Origin: CAZFGK01 sp964518635
GTDB taxonomy: Bacteria > Zixibacteria > MSB-5A5 > GN15 > FEB-12
Assembly: GCA_964518635.1 (NCBI GenBank)
Contig: CAZFGK010000014.1
Location: 1-64,000, forward strand
DNA: 64,000 nucleotides
Reading direction: 5' to 3'
Position numbers and translations under genes: made by a program. Below are positions 44,644-53,989 of the stretch, piece by piece (positions within the stretch are counted from its first letter, which is position 1; every line of letters begins with the position of its first letter). The notes under the pieces are model-generated. The model saw only the letters and a program-made list of their open reading frames with translations, made no database searches and was not told the DNA's origin.

Positions 44644-45213
44644 ATGGCAGACAAAGTCGAAGCCGCGACACAGACGATGATCGAAAATCTCAAGAAAAAC
44701 ACCGGCAAGTCCCTCGATCAATGGGTCGCAATGGTGCACAAGCTCGGTGAGAAAAAACATGGAGAAGTTGTCAGCTGGTTGAAGACAGAACATGGGATGG
44801 GGCACGGTTTTGCCAATCTTGTCGCGCTCGCTGCCAAGAGTGGAGTAGGTAAGGATGCGCCAGCAGGGGATGATCTCGTCGCCGCAATGTTCGCCGGAGA
44901 GAAGTCAACGCTCATACCGATCTATGATAAACTCATCAAGGCCTGTACCGCTTTTGGCAAAGAACTGGAAATCTCCCCTAAGAAGACCTACGTCTCTCTT
45001 CGTCGTGCCAAGCAATTTGGTCTGATCCAGCCGACCACGAAGACCCGCCTCGATGTCGGCATCAATCTCAAGGGGAAACCGTCGAAGGGGCGACTTGAAG
45101 CATCCGGCTCATTTAACGCGATGGTCAGCCATCGGGTGCGGGTCGAATCTGCTGCCGATGTCGACAAGGAGCTAATCGACTGGCTGAAGGAAGCATTCGA
45201 GGCCGCGAAGTAG
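44644..45213 (+). CDS. DUF4287/DUF5655 protein
   Basis: 189 residues. ATG 44644 is preferred over 44632 because GGGAG then lies about 6 bases upstream. The N-terminal domain (about 1-70) has TGKSLDQWVAMVHKLGEKKH and WLKTEHGMGHGFANLVAL, the DUF4287 pattern. The C-terminal half (SPKKTYVSLRRAKQFGLIQP, RLDVGINLKG) is DUF5655-like, a domain also seen fused to nucleases and thought to bind nucleic acid or substrate. It is a soluble single gene; role unknown. Confidence 0.85.
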   Translation: MADKVEAATQTMIENLKKNTGKSLDQWVAMVHKLGEKKHGEVVSWLKTEHGMGHGFANLVALAAKSGVGKDAPAGDDLVAAMFAGEKSTLIPIYDKLIKACTAFGKELEISPKKTYVSLRRAKQFGLIQPTTKTRLDVGINLKGKPSKGRLEASGSFNAMVSHRVRVESAADVDKELIDWLKEAFEAAK

Positions 45214-45378
45214 GTCGGATCACGGAGGGCAGAGTCTGCTCTCTGATTTGACAAGAGCGCAATTTTAGGCGACCTTTCCAGTTCATTGACTCCGGGTCTT
45301 TTTCGGTCATCTGTCAACAGTGCCGAAACTTGAGTAGTTCATCTCTGGTCTTCCGACGTGATCCTGAAAGGTCTCTTT

Positions 45379-48198
45379 ATGCGCGCTACAAGAAATCGAT
45401 TCGCTTACCTGACATCCCTCCTGTTCTCTCTGGTGCTACTCATGGCGGCTCCGCAGAGAGTGAAGTGCGCGGAATTGAGCATGACCACTGTCGAGCGATT
45501 TTCAGAAAGCTCTTCACGTATCTCCTTCAGCACTCTGGATTTTTCACGCACTTCGCGCACAATCGATCAACCCCTGCAACTTGACCTGGAATTTCCCGAT
45601 GGCAGATCTAATCGATTACGCCTCTCGCCTCGAGTCAGTTCTGCCTCCGACTTTCGCCTCGTTGAAATGATCAATGGAACAGAGCAGACAGTTCCTGCGA
45701 CAGAGGTACAGATCTATGTCGGTGAAGATGTATCAACGCCGGGGAGTTTTGCATTTCTGGCGATTGATCCCTCCGGTCGAAGCTACGGTGCGATTGACTA
45801 CCCCACAGGAGATGACTGGTATATCTCCACTACTCCTGATAACAGCGCAACCTATTTATCATCACTCTCAGGCGGGAGTAACATTCCGGAGGATGTCCCG
45901 GTCTGTGGTCTGACCCCGAGCGAAGTTCGCAGACTTGCGCCATCGAATTTGACATCAATATTCAGCGCATCCGGTCCACGACTTGCACGAGTGGCAATCG
46001 ATGTCGATAGTCTCTTTCGTTCCATCTTCCCGTCAAGCGTCGCGACTTCGGCCTATGTGACCTCGCTGATCTCGTACATCAGCGCAGTCTATGAACGTGA
46101 CCTGGATGTGACGCTCAGTCTTCGTCAGGTCCGAATATTCACCGGCTCGACTCCATTTCCGATCGATGATGTCGGCGAATTCGCCAATTACTGGGAACAG
46201 AATGAGGATACATCGCTCTACGACATCGTGCACCTCTTCACCGCCAGCCGCGATCTGCCTTTTGGAGGAATCGCGTTCTTGTCCGGCTCATGCAGCGGCG
46301 CGTTCGGGATTGATGGATTTTTGCTCGGATCATTTCCGGCAGGTCCTCCGGCGTTCGGACGCGGGCTGTGGGATTTGATAGTTGTCGCACATGAGATGGG
46401 GCACAATCTCGGCACGTTGCACACCCATGATGGCTACGACCCGCCGATTGATTCCTGCTATGTGAATAATGGGCCGAACAAATCGATGATCGGTACGATC
46501 ATGAGCTACTGCCACACACAACTCGGTGGGGAATTGAATATCGATTTGCGGATGCATCGCAGAGTCTCCGAAGTGGTGATCGATCAAGTGCTTAGCGACG
46601 GTTGCCTCGGCTTCGACTGTAACCTGAATGGGATCAACGATGCCATCGATATCGGGAATGCGACCAGTGCCGATGTCAACGGCGATCAGATTCCTGATGA
46701 ATGTCAGGATTGCAACGGCAATAACGAACTCGATCCAATTGATATCGCCAATGGTGCTCCGGATGTAAATGGGAACGGGATTCTCGACGCGTGTGAACAA
46801 GATGCCGATGGAAGTGGAATTCCCGATCAATTCGAAATTGCGCTTGGACAGCGATTCGACCTCGATGGAAATTTTGTCCCTGACAATGTCGATCCCGCCT
46901 GTTCGAATCCACTTATTCCGAATTTCGCTGCATTAGGTGATAGTCTTAAATTCGATCTTGATCGAAATCGTATTCCGGATGGATGTGCATCAGAAGACTG
47001 CAACAGCAACGGTCAGCCGGAGTGGCTCGATCTGGAACGTCAGCGATATATCTACTGCGCCTTCCCCGGATATTCGACCGTCATGGAATTTCACGAACGG
47101 TCGGCTGCATTTACTCGTTCATTCAATACCGGACTTTCAAATATCATCGGCATGACAGTCACCTCTGATCGACGTGTAGTTGTGCTTGATGCCAGCGGGC
47201 AGCTCAAGGGGATTGATACTGGCGGCGCAGTGTTGAGTTATCTTGTCTATCCGACGGCAACCGACATTTGTGCCATTGGAAATCGCCTGATTATCGCCGA
47301 TACATCTTCTGGCGGATTGCTTCGTGTCACCACCAACGGCAGCGGTGGAGCAATTACATTAACACCAGTGATCGTTGCCGGAAATCCAGAGCGTCCAATT
47401 GCACTGACAGCATCCCCGAGCGGCACGCTTTATGTCCTGACCCTCGAACGAAGCATCGTCGAGTACTCGTTACAGGCAAATGTGCTTACTCTTGTTGCGG
47501 TGCATGTGCTCGGCAGTAATGCCGGTCCATTGGTCGATCCGACTACCATTGCAGTGCTGAAACCTACCCGAATTCTGGTTGGCTCAGCTGGTACTTCACG
47601 TGTGCTCGAATACAATGGAGTGACCGGGCAATACGTTCGAGAATTTCTCGTCCTCGGCGAAAATCAACCCGGAATTTCTGATCTCGCCATTGGCCCGTCG
47701 AAGACAACTGCCTATCCGGACGGGCTGGTCTTTCTTGCCCGTACGACGAGTGCGAGAGTGAACATGATCGACCCGGGAATCAATCGCCCGATTGTAAATT
47801 TCGTACGCGGACTTACCTTTCCCATCCCGAACGGAATTTCCGAGATCGCCTTCATGATCGACTCCGACAACGATTGCAATCACAATGGTCGTCTCGACAC
47901 CTGCGATATCATTGCTGGTTCTTCGGTCGATCTGGATGCCGATGGCCGCCCGGATGAGTGTATCTCCGAGCCGCCGATTGGATGCTGCGTTGGAACGACC
48001 GGTGATCCGAATTGTGATGCTTCCGTCGACATTGGAGATCTGACATCGATTGTTGACCATCTTTTCATAAGCTTTTTGCCGATGTGTTGTATGGTAGAAG
48101 CGGATGTCGATCTGAACACGAGTATCGACATTGCTGATCTCACGATCTTTGTCGATCACCTGTTCATTTCGTTCAATCCGCTGCCGAGCTGCCCGTAA
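45379..48198 (+). CDS. Secreted reprolysin-like zinc metalloprotease with Ca-binding repeats, propeller and dockerin-like tail
   Basis: 939 residues from ATG 45379 (AAAGG 7 bases upstream; a GTG at 45358 is less likely). Signal peptide, a pro-like beta-rich region (about 35-190), then an M12B-type protease domain with HEMGHNLGTLH (H338, E339, H342, H348) and the Met-turn IMSYC. Next are repeats of DxNxDxxPDxC type (about 410-540, DCNGNNELDPIDIANGAPD) that should bind calcium, a beta-propeller-like part and a C-terminal pair of dockerin-like repeats (DIGDLTSIVDHLFI, DIADLTIFVDHLFI). The tail resembles surface proteins of Zixibacteria. Probable extracellular protein degrader. Confidence 0.87.
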   Translation: MRATRNRFAYLTSLLFSLVLLMAAPQRVKCAELSMTTVERFSESSSRISFSTLDFSRTSRTIDQPLQLDLEFPDGRSNRLRLSPRVSSASDFRLVEMINGTEQTVPATEVQIYVGEDVSTPGSFAFLAIDPSGRSYGAIDYPTGDDWYISTTPDNSATYLSSLSGGSNIPEDVPVCGLTPSEVRRLAPSNLTSIFSASGPRLARVAIDVDSLFRSIFPSSVATSAYVTSLISYISAVYERDLDVTLSLRQVRIFTGSTPFPIDDVGEFANYWEQNEDTSLYDIVHLFTASRDLPFGGIAFLSGSCSGAFGIDGFLLGSFPAGPPAFGRGLWDLIVVAHEMGHNLGTLHTHDGYDPPIDSCYVNNGPNKSMIGTIMSYCHTQLGGELNIDLRMHRRVSEVVIDQVLSDGCLGFDCNLNGINDAIDIGNATSADVNGDQIPDECQDCNGNNELDPIDIANGAPDVNGNGILDACEQDADGSGIPDQFEIALGQRFDLDGNFVPDNVDPACSNPLIPNFAALGDSLKFDLDRNRIPDGCASEDCNSNGQPEWLDLERQRYIYCAFPGYSTVMEFHERSAAFTRSFNTGLSNIIGMTVTSDRRVVVLDASGQLKGIDTGGAVLSYLVYPTATDICAIGNRLIIADTSSGGLLRVTTNGSGGAITLTPVIVAGNPERPIALTASPSGTLYVLTLERSIVEYSLQANVLTLVAVHVLGSNAGPLVDPTTIAVLKPTRILVGSAGTSRVLEYNGVTGQYVREFLVLGENQPGISDLAIGPSKTTAYPDGLVFLARTTSARVNMIDPGINRPIVNFVRGLTFPIPNGISEIAFMIDSDNDCNHNGRLDTCDIIAGSSVDLDADGRPDECISEPPIGCCVGTTGDPNCDASVDIGDLTSIVDHLFISFLPMCCMVEADVDLNTSIDIADLTIFVDHLFISFNPLPSCP

Positions 48199-48225
48199 GA
48201 ACTCTCTAGTGCGAAATTTCCCCTG

Positions 48226-48255
48226 ACGGTGTATCATAACAATATGATACACCGT
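48226..48255 (+). promoter_or_regulatory. Perfect 13-bp hairpin containing the start codon of the PNGase F-like gene
   Basis: Arms 48226-48238 and 48243-48255 (ACGGTGTATCATA and its exact complement) flank a 4-base loop ACAA, followed by TTTTCTTTTT. The only sensible start codons of the next gene (ATG 48244, GTG 48229) lie within the arms. It could terminate the metalloprotease transcript, or hide the start codon of the next message; no ribosome-binding site is visible beside it. Confidence 0.72.
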
Positions 48256-50220
48256 TTTCTTTTTGCCGCGCTCTTGCTCATAGCACTCGTTCACTCTGCT
48301 CAGGCTATCGATCCGATTCATGTTGTCTCACATGACAAAGTGCTGGTGGTCACTGATCCGTCGCAGGGGGTGAAATATTATCCACAATGGGCGGTATTCC
48401 CTCCTGTAAAGACCGACTATCGCCGCGTGGTTCTTTCTATCACCTATCGCTGTCCCGACGCGAAGCGATGCGGGGAGTGGGATTATATCGACGGCGTCCT
48501 GCTGACCAGTACCAAGCATGCCGTCGGAACAATCGCAGGAAAGAAGCAGATCGAATTGGCGCGGGTGATCTCGCCGTATGGGTGGCAATTTGATTCGACC
48601 TGGTTTTTTACATGGAAAGCAGATGTATCTGATTTTGGTATGCTGCTGCATGATTCCTGCGAGATTACCTTTAAGCACACTGGCTACGAGAGCAACACAG
48701 ATCGTGGCTGGGTGGTGACACTCGATTTCGAGATCACACCCGGACGTGCGCCGATGAAATGTCTCGGGATCGATACCCTCTGGTCGGGATCATTTCCGTA
48801 TGGTGACTCAAGCAAGCCGATTGATTCACTGTTGCGACCATTCAAGATATCAGATCCGAAAGCGAAGTATGCACGAGTCTGGCTGATGCAGACCGGGCAC
48901 GGCATGGACGAGACAGAAAATTGTGCGGAGTTCTGTCGCAAGTGGCGGAAGCTCATCCTGAATGACGGCACTCGTGACACCCTGATCGATCAGCGCGATC
49001 TCTGGAAAGAGTGCAGCGAGAATCCGTTGTACCCGCAGGCAGGGACATGGCCTTTTGATCGTGCCAACTGGTGCCCAGGGGATGTGGTCACACCCGATAT
49101 CTACACCTTCCCGATCAACTCGAAGAAAGATCATTCGCTCTTGATGCAGATGCAGCCATACGCCGCCGCAAAGCCGACGGCGAACTGGTATCTTGATGGC
49201 TATGTGTTTTACTATGAAGAGCCGTGGGCAAAGTGGGACGTGGGGATCACGACGACAATGAACCTGTCTCGAAGGCAGAGAGCGTACGGACTGACAGACG
49301 AAATAATTCGTAACCATGCAGTTCTAAGGGCTTCAAGATGCAGGACCGATTATGAGTATTTGAATCAGACAGGCGAATGGTATTTGCCATGGCACAAACT
49401 GGTAAATATTTCTCAGATGTTTGACGTTGAAGTTAATGAAGAAGTCGTATCCCAACTTGATGACTGCTACTACATAGCTGATTCTCTAATCGCAAAAGTG
49501 CAGCTTGGAGGAAAGAGTGAGGATCAATTCTTAGACGATAACGCTGTTGTATGGCATGGTAGTGTTGATTTTTCAATTTGGTCTGACACGATAATCCTTG
49601 AATTCAAAACAAATCGTGCAATTGGGGACAATAGTTTTTTTCTCTCCAGTGAGCCTGGATGCGAAGATACATCAATCTTTCTTAGACCCGATACTATTTT
49701 CTTTTTCGCGCCGACTGAATTAGATACAAACCGAGTATTTTCAATACGTCTCCCTCTTCAAATTGCTCAATACTTTCTAAAGGTAACCGACACCGCTGGT
49801 GACGGACTCGGCTTCTGGTTCAATCCGGAAGCGGGGTATGGTTATGTTCGATTGCTTGATTCACAGGGTCGCTTGCTCAAAGCCTTCACTCCTGATTTTG
49901 GCGGGAGCTTATACTACTCCTTCATTGTCACTGACGATTCTACGAAAATCACTCCCCCTGATTCCACCCCTCAAGTCATTGTCTTCCCACCCCGCAATTT
50001 CGGGACATTTGATATTGATCTCTTCGCCTCATGGCCGACCGACATGACCATCGAGATTGTCTCGGATAGTGGGGAGGTTGTTTTGTCGCAGAAACATGAC
50101 AAGGTCAAACAACTCACCTTGCCGATGGATATCACCGCACAGAAAGATGGCATCTACTATGTGCATGTGATAACCGAGCGCGACCTGATCAAAAAGCGCA
50201 TCCGGCTCAAGAGAAGTTAG
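48244..50220 (+). CDS. Exported PNGase F-like peptide-N-glycosidase
   Basis: 658 residues. Signal peptide MIHRFLFAALLLIALVHSAQA. The two PNGase F domains (to about residue 340) are readable: CPDAKRCGEWDYID aligns with the CDEWD segment of the flavobacterial enzyme whose Asp is catalytic (here D80), and NCAEFCRKWRKL with its CAEWC segment (here E229); NPLYPQAGTWPFDRANWCPGD also matches. The equivalent of the third active-site acid (Glu118) is not obvious. Then follow a stretch of 180 residues in more AT-rich DNA and a C-terminal sorting-like domain (SDSGEVVLSQKHDK, GIYYVHVITERDLIKKRI) of the type IX secretion kind. It should release N-glycans from glycoproteins outside the cell. Confidence 0.82.
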   Translation: MIHRFLFAALLLIALVHSAQAIDPIHVVSHDKVLVVTDPSQGVKYYPQWAVFPPVKTDYRRVVLSITYRCPDAKRCGEWDYIDGVLLTSTKHAVGTIAGKKQIELARVISPYGWQFDSTWFFTWKADVSDFGMLLHDSCEITFKHTGYESNTDRGWVVTLDFEITPGRAPMKCLGIDTLWSGSFPYGDSSKPIDSLLRPFKISDPKAKYARVWLMQTGHGMDETENCAEFCRKWRKLILNDGTRDTLIDQRDLWKECSENPLYPQAGTWPFDRANWCPGDVVTPDIYTFPINSKKDHSLLMQMQPYAAAKPTANWYLDGYVFYYEEPWAKWDVGITTTMNLSRRQRAYGLTDEIIRNHAVLRASRCRTDYEYLNQTGEWYLPWHKLVNISQMFDVEVNEEVVSQLDDCYYIADSLIAKVQLGGKSEDQFLDDNAVVWHGSVDFSIWSDTIILEFKTNRAIGDNSFFLSSEPGCEDTSIFLRPDTIFFFAPTELDTNRVFSIRLPLQIAQYFLKVTDTAGDGLGFWFNPEAGYGYVRLLDSQGRLLKAFTPDFGGSLYYSFIVTDDSTKITPPDSTPQVIVFPPRNFGTFDIDLFASWPTDMTIEIVSDSGEVVLSQKHDKVKQLTLPMDITAQKDGIYYVHVITERDLIKKRIRLKRS

Positions 50221-50829
50221 ATTGCACTGAAATGGGTAGCCCGACTGTTCCAGTCGGGCTACCGTCTTTCGACTCCTGTCATGCTGAGCCTGTCGAAGCA
50301 TGACTTCCCACAACTTCCGAGAAATCACCCTTCGACAAGCTCAGGGTGACACTTTGATCTCATTGGTGCCCCACTCCGCGGACCTCGCTTATCGAGGCCA
50401 GGGGTGGGTTCCTGGTCTATATTGTTTAACTGAAATTTCGAGGAGAATAAGGACCGGGAACCCACCGCTTGATTCGCTTCGCGAATCTACGCAGTGGGGC
50501 ACCGAAGAGTGGAAATCACCCTTCGACAAGCTCAGGGTGACATCAGAGAATCTTCTCTTGTAGGGCGTGGTCATCCGCCTCGGCGGGCGAACCCGCCGTC
50601 TTCTTATGCGGCGCAATGATGACGGCGGCTTGGAAGCCAAGACCGCCCTACAAGAAAACTTCATTACATTGGAGGGCGGCTCCGTCTTCGGTGCCGCTAT
50701 CTGAAAACCCACCCGCAAGAGCGGGATGGGCCAACGACCAGAAAGAAACCCACCCCCTGGAGGGAGTGGGCTACCATTCAATTCAATGTGAATCAATGCG
50801 AATTATTGCAAATTCAAAAATTAGAATCG
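50221..50829. repeat. Intergenic repeat island
   Basis: About 600 bases without a gene, built of palindromes. A perfect 13-bp hairpin with loop TTC lies at 50235-50263 just after the PNGase F-like stop. The dispersed CTTCGACAAGCTCAG unit is at 50330-50344 and 50521-50535, with a variant at 50284-50298. The CGCAGTGGGGCACCGAAGAG element is at 50490-50509. A 100-base unit with 12-bp inverted ends is at 50556-50655. The remainder (50690-50800) is made of GGGTGGG/CCCACCC-rich inverted segments. Confidence 0.8.
50556..50655. repeat. 100-bp nested palindromic unit (MITE- or BIME-like)
   Basis: Terminal inverted repeats TCTTGTAGGGCG (50556-50567) and its exact complement (50644-50655). Inside lie further complementary pairs (CCGCCGTC with GACGGCGG). 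No open frame of note. It could be a miniature mobile element or part of a REP cluster. Confidence 0.6.
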
Positions 50830-52512
50830 CTATTGCAGCGAACTAATCGACAACGTCACATCCGCTTTCTGCCAGCTTGTCTGAAACTCCTGCGCGACAT
50901 GCGCGGCGGCGTCATTTCGTCCCTGCATTTTGAGAGCTTCCACTAGTCCAAATAAGGAACGACCTGATCGTGTGTACTGCTTGAGATCATCGCGAAACAC
51001 CGCTTCCGCTTTTCCTGCCTGATTGGTTTTCAGATAGTAGCCGCCGAGCGATTCCCGACTCGACAGATACCATGCCTCCGGCTCGTCATAGATCACTCCG
51101 CGCTGAAGTTCAATCGCTCGTTCAAAAAATGGGACCGGATCCCCCTTTGCGCCTTTGGCGATTTCAATCGCCGCCAACAAACGAGCTTCGGCAATCGGCA
51201 TCACCAGCGGGGCTGGATTGATCGCTCCCATCATCGCATTCGGCAAGAGGCGAGATTGTTCGGTGCGGAACATGGCAAGATGTTTCTCCGCCTGTTTCAG
51301 ATTCCCCTTCGATGCCGACATCACCCCCTGCGCGAAGTGCCAGATCGAAGTGACCACGTGGAGGGCAGTATCCGGTTTTGGAAATGCCGCAATCTTCTCC
51401 CATTCACCGAATTTAGTCAGCAGCAGTAAGTGTGTCGGCGCAACTCCTTCTGCCATCGGGTCGATTTTCACAAATGGCTCGATATAGGCGTTCATTTTTT
51501 CACAAGCGCGGAGTGCTTCGGCTTTCATTCCCGCCATCGCACAGGCAACGGCATAGAAATGAATGTTGTGTGGAACATAGAGAATCGAGTAGAACCCTTG
51601 TCCGCCATTGTTGGCGACGTAGGCACTATCAATGTCGATCGCCTGACGATTCGCTTCTACTGCCGCGATATAATTACCAGTCCGGATGAACACATGCGCC
51701 GGCATATGGACCAGATGTCCTGCTGCCGGAATCAGTGATGGTAATTGATACGCGCTCATGAGTGCTCGTTCCGGATTCGGGGATGCCTCAGTCGCGTGAA
51801 TGAAGAAATGATGCGCACCGGCATGGTCGGGATTGCGCTTCAGGACATCGGCGAGAATTCGTTCGATCTCAGCTGATTCCGGTCCGGCGATTCCTTCTAT
51901 TGAATACAATTGCCACGGACGAAGATTCATGAGGGCTTCGGCGTAAAATACCGCCGCATCAAGATCATCCGGTTCCGCTTCATAGACTGCACGCATCGCA
52001 TTCGCATAGGCAGAGTCCAATCGCTTCGTGTTTCCATCCCAGGTTGATGTCACTCTTGCTGCGATGGCGGTGAGATAGCGTTTGTCGCTGGCGGATGCCC
52101 ACTGCAGCCGTTTCATCCCTTCCTGCACTGCTTCCTGCGAGCGTGCCATACGGGCTGAATCAGTTGGGAGATTGTAGTTGGTACCGAGGGCATAGGCGAT
52201 CCCCCACCAGGCCATTGCGAGAGTAGTATCAAGTTCAGCCGCACGCCGGAATGAACGGATTGCCTCGTCATGATTGAATGCGAAACAGTAGGCCAGTCCC
52301 TGATCGAAGAAACACTGGGCTTCGGCGTTGGTGGTCGAGACAGGGTGATGATGTTTCCCCATCCCTTCGACGAGAACCGCCTTCGTGGATTGATATTTCT
52401 CCCGCCCCTTTTCGCACCAAGGGCAAGCGGAGGTATTCACCGCTGACCATGCGAGGATGAGAGTGAAAATGATGCTGGTTATTGCGATTCGGTGAGACGC
52501 AGAACGATCCAT
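50830..52512 (-). CDS. Exported TPR-repeat protein
   Basis: 560 residues: signal segment (IAITSIIFTLILAWSAVNTSA), a CPWCEKG motif right after cleavage, then TPR-like helices through the chain (FDQGLAYCFAFNHDEAIRSF, ALMNLRPWQLYSIEG, RNPDHAGAHHFFIHATEASP, KAEALRACEKMNAYIE). The HHFFIHATE and HLVHMPAHVFIRTG segments are conserved in a family of bacterial TPR proteins of unknown function; the many His residues may bind metal. It is divergent from the SPT-like gene; 52513-52746 should hold both promoters. Confidence 0.82.
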   Translation of the reverse strand: MDRSASHRIAITSIIFTLILAWSAVNTSACPWCEKGREKYQSTKAVLVEGMGKHHHPVSTTNAEAQCFFDQGLAYCFAFNHDEAIRSFRRAAELDTTLAMAWWGIAYALGTNYNLPTDSARMARSQEAVQEGMKRLQWASASDKRYLTAIAARVTSTWDGNTKRLDSAYANAMRAVYEAEPDDLDAAVFYAEALMNLRPWQLYSIEGIAGPESAEIERILADVLKRNPDHAGAHHFFIHATEASPNPERALMSAYQLPSLIPAAGHLVHMPAHVFIRTGNYIAAVEANRQAIDIDSAYVANNGGQGFYSILYVPHNIHFYAVACAMAGMKAEALRACEKMNAYIEPFVKIDPMAEGVAPTHLLLLTKFGEWEKIAAFPKPDTALHVVTSIWHFAQGVMSASKGNLKQAEKHLAMFRTEQSRLLPNAMMGAINPAPLVMPIAEARLLAAIEIAKGAKGDPVPFFERAIELQRGVIYDEPEAWYLSSRESLGGYYLKTNQAGKAEAVFRDDLKQYTRSGRSLFGLVEALKMQGRNDAAAHVAQEFQTSWQKADVTLSISSLQ

Positions 52513-52746
52513 CTATTCCTCCTTGGTTTCCTTGGCGAAGAGAAATTTTACACGTTGAGAATCGGGAGTCAATGCAGAAGTGTGCAAGGAGGAAAGTACC
52601 CGAGGTAGGTCAATCTGAACTCCTTTTCCCTCTGAATCCCCCAAAATGCCTCTTCCTTGACTTTCCCCTCACAAAATCGTTTCCTGCGGGGGTTCCCCCG
52701 GGAGTTTTTTGCGCCCGGATCGCCTATCTCATTGGAAGGAGAGCTG

Positions 52747-53976
52747 GTGACTAACGAGTCAACCACCACTGACGTCGCCTACATTGATTTGTTTCAGAAA
52801 TGCTATGACTTCACCGCACCGGCGCAGGTCAAGGCCCTCGGCATATATCCCTATTTTCACCCGATCCAGTCCGCCCCCGGCGACATGGTGGTGGTGGATG
52901 GGAAAGAGTGCATCATGGTCGGCTCAAACAACTACCTCGGGCTGGTCAACCACCCGAAAGTTAAAGAAGCCGCCGCGCAGGCAGCATACAAATATGGCTC
53001 CGGCTGCACCGGCTCCCGTTTTCTGAACGGTACCCTTGATCTGCATCTTGAACTCGAAGAACGTCTTGCCAAGTTCATGAAGCAGGAATCAGCTCTCTGT
53101 TTCTCGACCGGCTTCCAGACCAATCTCGGCGTGATTTCGACCATGGTCGGGAAAAATGACGCAATCATCATCGATCGTCAGGTACACGCCTGCATCGTAG
53201 ATGGCTGCCGTCTCTCGTACGGGAAGACCTACAAGTTTGCTCACAACGACATGGATGATTTCGAGCGTGTGATTCGAAATGTCCGCTCGATCAATACCCG
53301 AGGCGGAATATTTGTCGTCGTCGATGGAGTCTTCTCCATGGAAGGGGATCTCATTGATCTGCCGAATCTGATGCGTATTGCGGAAAATTACGGCGCACGA
53401 GTGATGGTCGATGATGCCCACTCTATCGGCGTGTTCGGACCGACTGGGGCCGGAACAGCAGAACATTTTGGACTTGGGCATAAAGTCGACCTGACTGCAG
53501 GGACATTCTCGAAATCATTCGCTGCTCTTGGTGGATTTGTCGTCGGCAAGGCAGAAGTGATTGATTACATCAAGCATACCGCACGTGCCTTGATCTTCTC
53601 TGCCTCAATTACCCCGTCATCGGCAGCCGCGGTCATCGCCGCTCTCGATATCATCGAAGCAGAACCTGAGCGACGTGAACGTCTCTGGAAGACTGCGAAG
53701 CGGGCACTCTCCGAATACAAGCGACTTGGTTTCAATACGGCACATACTCAGTCACCGATTATTCCGATAGTCGTGGGTGAAGACCTCGATTGCTTTGCAT
53801 TCTGGAAAGATCTCTATGACGAAGGGGTATTCACCAATCCGGTAATTTCACCGGCAGTGCCACCGGGGCAGGCGATGATTCGAACCAGCTGGACTGCCAC
53901 CCACACCGACGAACATATCGACCGCGTTGTTGAAGTGCTTGCCAAGGTCGGCCGCCGTCGCGGTCTGATCTCGTAG
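52747..53976 (+). CDS. PLP-dependent acyl-CoA:amino acid C-acyltransferase, serine palmitoyltransferase-like
   Basis: 409 residues of the alpha-oxoamine synthase family (SPT, KBL, BioF, HemA). Start GTG 52747 has AAGGAGAG just upstream. Motifs: NNYLGLVNHPKVKEAA, YGSGCTGSRFLNGT, the PLP-stacking His in QVHACIVDG, VDDAHSIGVFGPTG and the Schiff-base Lys in GTFSKSFAALGG. The C-terminal NPVISPAVPPGQAMIR is closer to Bacteroidetes-type SPT than to BioF. Without bio or tdh genes nearby, and with a GNAT-type protein 13 bases downstream, sphinganine synthesis (serine plus acyl-thioester) is the best guess. KBL or BioF remain possible. Confidence 0.72.
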   Translation: MTNESTTTDVAYIDLFQKCYDFTAPAQVKALGIYPYFHPIQSAPGDMVVVDGKECIMVGSNNYLGLVNHPKVKEAAAQAAYKYGSGCTGSRFLNGTLDLHLELEERLAKFMKQESALCFSTGFQTNLGVISTMVGKNDAIIIDRQVHACIVDGCRLSYGKTYKFAHNDMDDFERVIRNVRSINTRGGIFVVVDGVFSMEGDLIDLPNLMRIAENYGARVMVDDAHSIGVFGPTGAGTAEHFGLGHKVDLTAGTFSKSFAALGGFVVGKAEVIDYIKHTARALIFSASITPSSAAAVIAALDIIEAEPERRERLWKTAKRALSEYKRLGFNTAHTQSPIIPIVVGEDLDCFAFWKDLYDEGVFTNPVISPAVPPGQAMIRTSWTATHTDEHIDRVVEVLAKVGRRRGLIS

Positions 53977-53989
53977 GCAGTTTCGTACC

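Noticed and set aside
47596..48321. 241-codon minus-strand frame
   Set aside because: Antisense to the metalloprotease and PNGase F-like genes and crosses their boundary; no motifs.
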